This document shows positions 8,314 to 14,621 of a stretch of 18,681 nucleotides of DNA, piece by piece. Source of the stretch: Pseudomonadota bacterium (GTDB taxonomy: Bacteria; Desulfobacterota; Desulfovibrionia; Desulfovibrionales; Desulfovibrionaceae). The notes under the pieces are model-generated. The model ran no database searches. It was not told the DNA's origin and saw only the letters and a list, made by a program, of their open reading frames with translations. The position numbers and the translations under genes were made by a program. Within the stretch, counting starts at the first letter, position 1, and each line of letters starts with the position of its first letter. The DNA lies in contig JAEZEM010000092.1 in assembly GCA_023417745.1 (NCBI GenBank), forward strand, positions 1 through 18,681, written 5' to 3'.

Positions 8314-8397
8314 GACGAGGTTCCTTTTTTGGGTGAAGCCTGAAGACTGCTGTCCCCCTGCCGCCGGCTGGTCCCGGTTGGCCAAGGCTGCGCCGCC

Positions 8398-8477
8398 CTC
8401 GTGTCGCGTTCGGGAAATGCCAGGACACTATTTTGTGCACTAATAATATGTAATCATTGTTTTTTGTGAACGCCACG
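8398..8477 (-). promoter_or_regulatory. Repeated regulatory module, copy 1 (upstream of prpF-like gene)
   Basis: A 25-base block at 8398-8422 is identical to 12606-12630 ahead of ubiX-2. It contains gcgttcgggaaatgc (8406-8420), an imperfect 15-bp dyad of form GCRTTYnnnRAAYGC. After 27 unrelated bases both copies have gtaatcatt (8450-8458), then a T-run and aacgccac. Both copies lie upstream of a minus-strand gene start (84 and 140 bases). The constant spacing and the divergent filler point to two protein-binding sites, possibly with an IHF-like bend at the gtaatcatt/T-tract. It does not meet the sigma54 -24/-12 spacing, and no shared -10 box is evident. Confidence 0.65.
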
Positions 8478-8515
8478 CTGGCCGTCTCGGGGGAAGGGCG
8501 GCGTGGGAGCCAGGG

Positions 8516-10123
8516 CTATTTTCCGTTCTGGCCCTTTTCGTAGACAAACCACGTGTCGGCGAAGGTGTAGGGATATTCCGGCCGACGGTCGGCCACCCGG
8601 CCGAGCTTGCCCCGCAGGTTGCCGAAGGCCCGGTAGAGCAGCGGGTTGGGCTGACCGTGGAATGCCTTGAGAATCTCCAGCCAGGTGCGCGGCGCGGCCT
8701 GGATGAAGGCTTCCATGCGCCGGGTCAGCTCTTCCTCGGACAGCGCCGTCACATCGGAGGGGACGTCCCCCAGGGGCTCGGTGATGGTGCAGGCCTTGAA
8801 GGATTCGAGGTCGTAGTCGCCGACCACCGGGATGGTGCAATCGAAACCGACCTTGGACATGAACACAGGGGGCTTGTCGGTGCGCCCCAGGGGATCGAGG
8901 GGCAGGACGTTGAGTTCCGGGATGATGAGCGTGTCCTTGGCCGGGGCGTAGCGCCAGGCCATGGCCCATTTCACCCGGTCGTCGTCGAAGATGTCCACGT
9001 CCTCGTCAAAGACGTAGGCCAGTTTGGGGAACCACTGCCGGGAGCAGCTGAGCATGATGGACAGGGCCTGCTTGGCGTCGCCGCCGCCCCGGGTCTTGAT
9101 GCGGGCGTAGGCGATGTTGGTGCAGCCGCCGGGGGGCATGTAGACGTCGAGAACCTGGATGCCGGCGTTTTTGAGCGCCGTGTGGATGTCGCCCTCCACG
9201 GCCAGGTTAAAAAGCATCATGTCGGTGAGGCCGGGTTTGAGGCCGCCGATGGTGGCGTGTTGGAAAATCGCCCCCTTGCGGTGGGTGATGCAGTCCACCA
9301 CGAAGCGGCAGTTGCGCGGCAGGCCGCCGCCGTAGGTGCCGGTGAATTCGCCGTAGGGGCCTTCGTCGTAGATCCAGCCCTCGGTGGTGATGATGCGGCC
9401 TTCCAGCACGATTTCGGCGTTGGCCGGCACGGTGAGGTCATTGGTGCGGCATTTGACGACCTTGGCCGGCTGGCCATAGAAGCCGCCCAGAACGTCCCAG
9501 TCGTCGACGCCGGGAAAGGAGAACATGCAGGCGATCTTGTCCAGGGTCGGCCCGCCCACCACCATGGCCGCCGGCATGTCGCGGCCGAGTTCCTGATAGC
9601 GTTTGGCGTTGACCCGGGAGTTGTGGGAGTCGTTTCGCATGTCCACGTTGGTTTCGTTTGGGGAGCGGTACATGAGCCGGTACATGCCCCAGTTGGTCAG
9701 CCCGGTGTCCGGGTGGCGCGAAACCACGTTGACGTCCTGGATGTAGGCCTGGCCGTCGTGGGGATGGTGGAGAAACAGCGGAAACCGCGTCAGGTCCACG
9801 GCGTCGCCAGTGAGAATCACGTCCTGGCAGGGGGCGGCCTCGACCACCACCGGGGGAATCCGGCGATGGGCCAGTTCCCCGAGCCGGGCGCTGACCTCTC
9901 GCGGGCCGCAGCCCAGGGCGTGGGCGTACTGGGTCCGGTTGGAGTAGGCCCCGGCCAGCAGCGGGAATTCGTGGTCCTTGATCTTCTCCACGAGCACGGA
10001 CTTGTCGTGAACCGCGTCCATGACCGACGGCAGTTCGTCGGCCCGTTTTTCTTCCTTGATCCGCACGAGCTGGCCCATCTTTTCGAGATCGGCGATAAAT
10101 TCCGGCATACTTTGCTGGGGCAT
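8516..10123 (-). CDS. UbiD-family prenyl-FMN-dependent decarboxylase A (subtype 1)
   Basis: The 535-residue UbiD-family (de)carboxylase would act on an aromatic or alpha,beta-unsaturated acid using prenylated FMN made by UbiX. The catalytic E-R-E set can be placed: Arg149 in NWGMYRLMYR, and Glu254 plus Glu259 in YDEGPYGEFTGTYGGG, with the usual five-residue gap. The binding-region stretch RNDSHNSR and the C-terminal RAFGNLRGKLGRVADRRPEY follow. I chose the ATG at 10123 because GAGGA lies 8 bases upstream and the N-terminus MPQQSMPEFIADLE matches paralogue B without gaps. Over residues 101-200 it is about three quarters identical to B, its upstream neighbour 98 bases away, so the pair is a tandem duplication. 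It is longer than ordinary UbiD or BsdC/VdcC hydroxybenzoate decarboxylases (about 475-500), and it is not a quinone-biosynthesis UbiD judged by context. The substrate is unknown. Confidence 0.92.
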   Translation of the reverse strand: MPQQSMPEFIADLEKMGQLVRIKEEKRADELPSVMDAVHDKSVLVEKIKDHEFPLLAGAYSNRTQYAHALGCGPREVSARLGELAHRRIPPVVVEAAPCQDVILTGDAVDLTRFPLFLHHPHDGQAYIQDVNVVSRHPDTGLTNWGMYRLMYRSPNETNVDMRNDSHNSRVNAKRYQELGRDMPAAMVVGGPTLDKIACMFSFPGVDDWDVLGGFYGQPAKVVKCRTNDLTVPANAEIVLEGRIITTEGWIYDEGPYGEFTGTYGGGLPRNCRFVVDCITHRKGAIFQHATIGGLKPGLTDMMLFNLAVEGDIHTALKNAGIQVLDVYMPPGGCTNIAYARIKTRGGGDAKQALSIMLSCSRQWFPKLAYVFDEDVDIFDDDRVKWAMAWRYAPAKDTLIIPELNVLPLDPLGRTDKPPVFMSKVGFDCTIPVVGDYDLESFKACTITEPLGDVPSDVTALSEEELTRRMEAFIQAAPRTWLEILKAFHGQPNPLLYRAFGNLRGKLGRVADRRPEYPYTFADTWFVYEKGQNGK

Positions 10124-10221
10124 GGGCTTTTCCTCTTCGTTTGACGACGGTTCGGAAACCCGGCCGTTGCCTGGGCGTGGCCACGGGAGCGGCGGCCGGG
10201 CCTGGGGAGCGCCGTCCGGGC

Positions 10222-11826
10222 TTATTTCCCGTCCTTGCCCTTTTCGTAGACGAAGCAGGCGTCGGCAAAAGTGTAGGGATACTCCGGCCGGCGGTCGGCC
10301 ACTCGGCCGAGCTTGCCCCGCAGGTTGCCGAAGGCCCGGTAGAGGAGCGGATAGGGCTGGCCGTGGAATTGTTTCAATATGTCGCGCCACATGCGCGGCG
10401 CTTGCCGGATGTAGTCGGCCATGGCCTGGGTCAGGGCCTCTTCGCTCAGAGGCGCGACCGACCCGGGGTCGCCCAGGGGGTCGGACACGGCGCATTTCTC
10501 GAAACTGAACATATCGATGTTGCCGACGATGGGGATGGTGCAGTCAAAGCCCGCCTTGGGCGTGTGCACGGGCGGATGGTTGGTCTGGGCCAAGGGGTCC
10601 AGGGGCAGGATGTTGAGGTCCGGGATGACGACCGTGTCCACTTGCGGATTGTAGCGCCAGGCTTGGGCCCATTTGACCTGATCGTCGTCGAAGATGTCGA
10701 TGTCCTCGTCAAAGACGTAGGCCAGCTTGGGAAACCACTGGCGCGAGCAGGTGAGCATGAGCCCTAGGGTCTGCTTGGCGTCGCCGCCGCTGCGCACCTT
10801 GATGCGGGCGTAGACGATGTTGTGGCTGCCGCCGTAGGGGGCGTGGACGTCGAGGACCTGGATGCCGGCGTTGACCAGGGCGGTGTAGATGTCGGCCTCG
10901 ATGGTCGGGTCAAAGATCATGAGATCGGTGCGGCCGGGATGCAGGCCGCCGATGGTGGCGTACTGGTAGATGCCGCCCTTGCGAAAGGTGATGCAGTCCA
11001 CCACGAAGCGGCAGTTTTGGGGCAGGCCCGAGCCGTAGGTGCCGGTGTATTCGCCGTAGGGGCCTTCGTCGTAGATCCAGCCTTCCGAGGTCATCATGCG
11101 GCCCTCGATGACGATCTCGGCGTTGGCCGGCACGGTGAGATCATTGGTCTCGCAGCGCACCACCTTGGCCGGCTCCCCGTAAAAGCCGCCCAGCACGTCC
11201 CAGTCGTCCACGCTCGGGAAGGAGTACATGGAGGCGATCTTGTCGAGCGTCGGCCCGCCGATGACCACGGACACGGGCATGTCCTGGCCGCGCGCCTGAT
11301 ACTTCTTGGCCAGGATGCGGCCGTTGTGGGAATCGTTTCGCATGTCCACGTTGGTTTCGTTTTTCGACCGGTACATGAACCGGTAGATGCCCCAGTTGAT
11401 GAGCCCGGTGTCCGGGTCGCGCGACACCACGTTGGTGTCCTGAATAAAGGCGTGGCCGTCGTAGGGGTGGTAGAGAAAAAGCGGAAACCGGGTGAGGTCC
11501 ACGTCGTCGCCCTTTAAAATGACTTCCTTGCAGGGCGCGGCGTCCACGATGACCGGTTTTTCCCGGCGGATGGTCAGGCCGGCGATGGTCTGGCCGAGCT
11601 TTCGCGGGTCGCAGTGCATGGCGTGGGCGTACTGCTCGCGGGTGCAGTAGGCCCCGGCCAGGAACTGAAACTCGCAGTCCTTGACCTTTTCCACCAGCAC
11701 GGCCTTGTCCGGGTGGGCCTCCATGACGGCGGGCAGCTCGTCCACCCGCTTTTCGTCGGCGATGCGGACAAGCTGGCCGATGGACTCCAGTTCGGCGACA
11801 AAGGAGGCGAGATCCTGCTGGGGCAT
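10222..11826 (-). CDS. UbiD-family prenyl-FMN-dependent decarboxylase B (subtype 1)
   Basis: The 534-residue tandem paralogue of A aligns with it without gaps over the first 260 residues. The predicted catalytic residues are Arg149 (NWGIYRFMYR) and Glu254/Glu259 (YDEGPYGEYTGTYG). The C-terminal 48 residues are nearly identical to those of A, including LLYRAFGNLRGKLGRVADRR. The start at 11826 (MPQQDLASFV) has GGAG seven bases upstream and matches A; an ATG four codons earlier at 11838 has no ribosome binding site. It lies 69 bases after ubiX-2, probably in the same transcript. The 98-base gap to gene A contains an 8-bp inverted repeat (cccggccg 10159-10166 with cggccggg 10193-10200) but no terminator T-run. 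Retention of all three catalytic residues in both copies suggests that both are active, either on different substrates or as a hetero-oligomer; this is inference. Confidence 0.92.
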   Translation of the reverse strand: MPQQDLASFVAELESIGQLVRIADEKRVDELPAVMEAHPDKAVLVEKVKDCEFQFLAGAYCTREQYAHAMHCDPRKLGQTIAGLTIRREKPVIVDAAPCKEVILKGDDVDLTRFPLFLYHPYDGHAFIQDTNVVSRDPDTGLINWGIYRFMYRSKNETNVDMRNDSHNGRILAKKYQARGQDMPVSVVIGGPTLDKIASMYSFPSVDDWDVLGGFYGEPAKVVRCETNDLTVPANAEIVIEGRMMTSEGWIYDEGPYGEYTGTYGSGLPQNCRFVVDCITFRKGGIYQYATIGGLHPGRTDLMIFDPTIEADIYTALVNAGIQVLDVHAPYGGSHNIVYARIKVRSGGDAKQTLGLMLTCSRQWFPKLAYVFDEDIDIFDDDQVKWAQAWRYNPQVDTVVIPDLNILPLDPLAQTNHPPVHTPKAGFDCTIPIVGNIDMFSFEKCAVSDPLGDPGSVAPLSEEALTQAMADYIRQAPRMWRDILKQFHGQPYPLLYRAFGNLRGKLGRVADRRPEYPYTFADACFVYEKGKDGK

Positions 11827-11895
11827 GGCGGGCTCCATGGCGCGGCCGCGCCGCCGGGGCGCAGCGACGCGGGAAGAAGTGGCGACGTCGGGGCG

Positions 11896-12465
11896 TTAGT
11901 GGGCGCTGCCGGACCAACGGCGGAACAGGTCGTGGGGGATGGCGAACTGGTCGAGAATCTTGCCGACCGTCTGGTCCACCACGTCCATGATGGTTTGCGG
12001 GCCGTGGTAAAAGGACGGCATGGGCGGCAGGATGACCGCCCCCATCTCGGCCAGGGCGGCCATGTGGCGCAGATGCCCCAGATGCAGGGGCGTTTCGCGG
12101 GGCACGAGGACGAGCTTGCGGCGTTCCTTGAGCGTCACGTCGGCGGCGCGCGTCAGCAGGTTGTCGTTTAAGGACAGGGCGATCTGGGCCAGGCTTTTCA
12201 TGGAGCAGGGGGCCACGACCATGCCGTCGGCCGCGAACGAGCCGCTGGAGACGGCGGCGGCCAGATTGTCGTGGTCGTGGCTGACGCCGGCCAGGGCGGC
12301 CACGGACTGGGGGGTGTGCTTGGTTTCCAGGGCCAGGGTCACGGCCGCGCCTTTGCTGAGGATAAGATGGGTCTCGACGTCCGGGGCATGGCGCAGGACT
12401 TCCAAGAGCCGGATGCCGTAAACGACGCCGCTGGCTCCGGAAATGCCGACGATGAGGCGTTTCAT
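11896..12465 (-). CDS. ubiX: Flavin prenyltransferase, UbiX family (copy 2)
   Basis: This 189-residue UbiX-family protein has the same motifs as copy 1: GISGASG at the N-terminus, APCSMKSLAQIA, VPRETPLHLGH and PPMPSFYHGPQT. The ATG at 12465 has AAGGGAA about 9 bases upstream and gives the canonical MKRLIVGISGASG start; the open frame upstream of it is not coding. The first 67 residues differ from copy 1 at about 20 positions, while residues 68-184 differ at only two. The DNA of the conserved part has about 20-25 mismatches over about 345 bases, mostly at third positions. It is the first gene of a ubiX-2/UbiD-B/UbiD-A unit, placed behind a long structured leader and copy 2 of the regulatory module. 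Making prenyl-FMN next to its UbiD clients fits the known UbiX/UbiD partnership. Confidence 0.93.
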   Translation of the reverse strand: MKRLIVGISGASGVVYGIRLLEVLRHAPDVETHLILSKGAAVTLALETKHTPQSVAALAGVSHDHDNLAAAVSSGSFAADGMVVAPCSMKSLAQIALSLNDNLLTRAADVTLKERRKLVLVPRETPLHLGHLRHMAALAEMGAVILPPMPSFYHGPQTIMDVVDQTVGKILDQFAIPHDLFRRWSGSAH

Positions 12466-12496
12466 GGCGGTTCCCTTTTTCGCGTGCTGCGGTTTC

Positions 12497-12578
12497 CGCC
12501 CGGCGATCCGGCCGGGCGCGAGGGCTGTCGCTGCATCATGCCGGTCGCTTCCGGCCCGGGAGGGCTTCGGGCCGGAAG
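12497..12578 (-). other. Two strong hairpins in the ubiX-2 leader
   Basis: Between the regulatory module and ubiX-2 there are two perfect inverted repeats. One is cgcccggc/gccgggcg (12497-12504 with 12511-12518, 8 bp, 6-base loop). The other is cttccggcccg/cgggccggaag (12548-12558 with 12568-12578, 11 bp, 9-base loop). Neither is followed by a T-tract. They would lie in the 5' untranslated RNA if transcription starts near the module, and might protect or regulate the message. No known riboswitch class is recognised. Confidence 0.55.
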
Positions 12579-12605
12579 ACGCCGGTTTCGGCGGGAGTCT
12601 CGCGG

Positions 12606-12714
12606 CTCGTGTCGCGTTCGGGAAATGCCATGCCCCCGCTGGGTACGGCAATAACCCGTAATCATTATTTTTATTCACAAAAAAACAGCAACGTTTTTTT
12701 GCAAACGCCACACG
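12606..12714 (-). promoter_or_regulatory. Repeated regulatory module, copy 2 (upstream of ubiX-2)
   Basis: Bases 12606-12630 repeat 8398-8422 exactly, including the dyad gcgttcgggaaatgc (12614-12628). The gtaatcatt box recurs at 12658-12666 with the same 27-base gap. Beyond it this copy has about 34 extra AT-rich bases before the shared T-run and aacgccac (12704-12711). The gene downstream differs from that of copy 1 (ubiX-2 versus prpF), so the likeness is not a by-product of copying a gene pair. It probably co-regulates the ubiX-2/UbiD-B/UbiD-A unit with the prpF/prpD unit. Confidence 0.65.
12678..12701 (-). terminator. A/T-stem hairpin after UbiD-C (possible terminator)
   Basis: aaaaaaac (12679-12686) pairs with gttttttt (12693-12700) around a six-base loop, and a flanking C-G pair extends it to 9 bp. 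On the minus strand it begins 40 bases past the UbiD-C stop and ends in a T-run. The stem is made of A-T pairs rather than GC, so it is a weak terminator candidate. It could equally be an upstream promoter element for ubiX-2. Confidence 0.35.
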
Positions 12715-12740
12715 AGCTTTTGCGACGCTCCCGCCAAGCA

Positions 12741-14504
12741 TCATTCGTCGGTGTTGAACTTGTCGCGAAGGGGGAAGCCTTCGGGGTATTCCACCTGGCC
12801 GGTCTGCTCGTTGTAGCGCACCACGCCCTTTCGCGGCACGCCGGCGGTGGGGCCGCCCACGGCGTCGGTGTCGACCAAGACGGCGGTGCGGATGCCGTTT
12901 AAGAGCCAATCGCCGGCCACGGCCCGCTCCGCGCACTTGGTCCATTCCTCGCACCAGTCGCCCAGGCTGTAGCCGTACCACTTCCAGCGCGGGGCGATTT
13001 TGGGCAGCCCGGCCTTTTCCCAGAGCTCCCGGGCCTCTTCCATGATCTCCTTGGTCGGCAGGGCCACCGGCGGCATGGCGTAATGCATGGTGGCGTCGAT
13101 CATGATCTTGGCCTCCCATTCCCGGTCGCGCAGCTTGGGGGCGTGGCCGTTGGCTTGGTAGTCCTCGATTTTCACCGACTTCATGAGGTCGGTGCGGTAG
13201 GCAATGGCCCACAGCACTTCCTCGACGTTGTTGGGGTTGATGTCCTCATCCACGGCCACGGTGATCTTGCCGACCGACCGCATAAAGGCGCTGGCGCCGG
13301 TGAGCGCCCGCCAGACCTCGGTGCGCGGGGTGTTTTTCTCCAGCACGATGACCGTCAGGCGCGAGACGCCGATCATGGGGCCGTGCAGGGCCACGTCTTT
13401 CACCTGGCGCACGTAGAGCGTGTTTTTCAGGTGATTGAGCATCACCGCGCTGTAGTTGAGCTGCTTGATGACGCCGGATTCCGACGGGGCCATCTGCGAG
13501 ATCATGGAGGTGATGGTGGCTTTCTTGCGCCGCGTGATGGCCGTGACCTCGATGGAGTGGTTGTATTCCTCCACGCTCATGTTGCCGTAGGATTCGCCGA
13601 AGGGCGCTTCCATTTCGAGCTTGGTCGGGTCGATCCAGCCCTCGATGATGATCTGGGCGTCGGCTGGGGCCATAAGCGGCACGGTCTTGCAGGCCACCTT
13701 GCGGTAGGGCACGCCGGCCAGGCCGCCGGCCACGTCAAGGTCGTTAAGGTTCTCGGGCGTCTTCTGGGGGCCGATGACCTGCAGCATGGGCGGCGCGCCG
13801 ACAATCAGCGCCACCGGCATCTTCTCGCCGCGCTCCTTGTATTTCACCCAGTTGTTGTGGGCCCCCCCGTTGGTCTGGATGAGCCACATGCCGGTCATGC
13901 GGTCGGAGGCCTTGAGGCTGCACCGGTTCTGGCTGATGTTCTCCACGCCCGTGTCCAGGTCCTTGGTGATCCACAGTCCGGCCGAGAAATACGGGGCCGT
14001 GTCCCAGCCCGGAGTGTTGTTGGGCACGGGCAGGGCGGCCAACCCCTTGCCTTCGCCGCCCTTGAGGGCGTCGCCGGTGATGATGACTTCATGGACCGGC
14101 GCTTCCTCGGAGGGAATCTCCACGGCCGCGATGGGTTTCTCAAAGGCCTGGACCCATTTGGCGAAGATCTTCTGGGACAGGGCGGTGAGGTCGTCGCCGG
14201 GATCGTCGATGCCAAGCGACGCCGCGTAGATGGCCGGCGAACCGGCCGTGCCGCCCACCATCACGTCGCAGTCGCCCTGATACGAATGGCCCTTGCTGTC
14301 GGTGACGTTGGTAAAAAGGAAGGCGCGCTTGGGATTGTTGGCCACCACCGTGCCCACGTCGCCGACATAGCCCCAGCGCACGAAGGGATGCAGGTGGCGG
14401 TCCTTGTTGATGGGATCATTAATGGTCCACAGCAGGCCGGCCTTGTCGAGCTTTTCGAGATGGGCGTTTAAGTCGTCGTACTGGCGCGGAAAACCCTTCT
14501 GCAT
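12741..14504 (-). CDS. UbiD-family prenyl-FMN-dependent decarboxylase C (subtype 2)
   Basis: The 587-residue UbiD-family enzyme is of a different subtype from A and B. The predicted catalytic acids are Glu299 and Glu304 in EMEAPFGESYGNMS, and the arginine is Arg194 in VENISQNRCSLKASDR. The subtype is marked by LFTNVTDSKG near the N-terminus, IITGDALKGGEGKGLAALP, VAGGLAGVPYRKVACKTV, TAITRRKKATITSMISQ and a C-terminal GYSLGDWCEEWTKCAERAVAGDWL. It ends in a tail of about 35 residues not found in D. The ATG at 14504 has CGGAG six bases upstream; an in-frame ATG at 14555 lies right beside the operator and is rejected. Large UbiD relatives of this sort include phenylphosphate carboxylase subunits, phthaloyl-CoA decarboxylase and furan-dicarboxylate decarboxylase, but I cannot choose among them. 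It is transcribed from its own promoter region behind the terminator of gene D. Confidence 0.92.
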   Translation of the reverse strand: MQKGFPRQYDDLNAHLEKLDKAGLLWTINDPINKDRHLHPFVRWGYVGDVGTVVANNPKRAFLFTNVTDSKGHSYQGDCDVMVGGTAGSPAIYAASLGIDDPGDDLTALSQKIFAKWVQAFEKPIAAVEIPSEEAPVHEVIITGDALKGGEGKGLAALPVPNNTPGWDTAPYFSAGLWITKDLDTGVENISQNRCSLKASDRMTGMWLIQTNGGAHNNWVKYKERGEKMPVALIVGAPPMLQVIGPQKTPENLNDLDVAGGLAGVPYRKVACKTVPLMAPADAQIIIEGWIDPTKLEMEAPFGESYGNMSVEEYNHSIEVTAITRRKKATITSMISQMAPSESGVIKQLNYSAVMLNHLKNTLYVRQVKDVALHGPMIGVSRLTVIVLEKNTPRTEVWRALTGASAFMRSVGKITVAVDEDINPNNVEEVLWAIAYRTDLMKSVKIEDYQANGHAPKLRDREWEAKIMIDATMHYAMPPVALPTKEIMEEARELWEKAGLPKIAPRWKWYGYSLGDWCEEWTKCAERAVAGDWLLNGIRTAVLVDTDAVGGPTAGVPRKGVVRYNEQTGQVEYPEGFPLRDKFNTDE

Positions 14505-14558
14505 GGAGCACTCCGTGATCGCCCCGGCGGACCGCGCCGGGGGTTGAAATTCCATGTA

Positions 14559-14573
14559 CTAACTGGTTGGTTA
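14559..14573. promoter_or_regulatory. Probable TetR-type operator ahead of UbiD-C
   Basis: ctaactggttggtta lies 55 bases upstream of the UbiD-C start. The 16 bases from 14558 (adding the preceding a) are identical to 16338-16353 ahead of UbiD-D. The arms CTAAC/GTTA form a partial dyad, the usual shape of a TetR-family site, and a TetR gene lies at 17053-17730. The promoter boxes here are weak (ttgtta and tacatg on the minus strand are possible), so the placement relative to -10/-35 is uncertain. Confidence 0.7.
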
Positions 14574-14614
14574 AAATAACAACCGGACGCCGCTCCCTAA
14601 CGGGCGGCGTCCGG
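14571..14614 (-). terminator. Intrinsic terminator of UbiD-D
   Basis: A perfect 10-bp stem, ccggacgccg (14583-14592) with cggcgtccgg (14605-14614), encloses a 12-base loop. On the minus strand it is followed at once by ttgttatttt. It begins 7 bases after the UbiD-D stop and runs directly into the UbiD-C operator, so termination of D and control of C are packed into about 55 bases. Confidence 0.85.
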
Positions 14615-14621
14615 GGAACGG

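Noticed and set aside
8398..8422. Sigma54 (-24/-12) promoter in the repeated module (tggcatttcccgaacgc)
   Set aside because: The GG and GC dinucleotides are 12 bases apart where sigma54 promoters need 10, and TTGC is missing.
12466..13212. N-terminal extension of the ubiX-2 reading frame
   Set aside because: It overlaps the end of UbiD-C antiparallel in frame content and crosses the AT-rich spacer and hairpins. The family start MKRLIVGISGASG has its own ribosome binding site.
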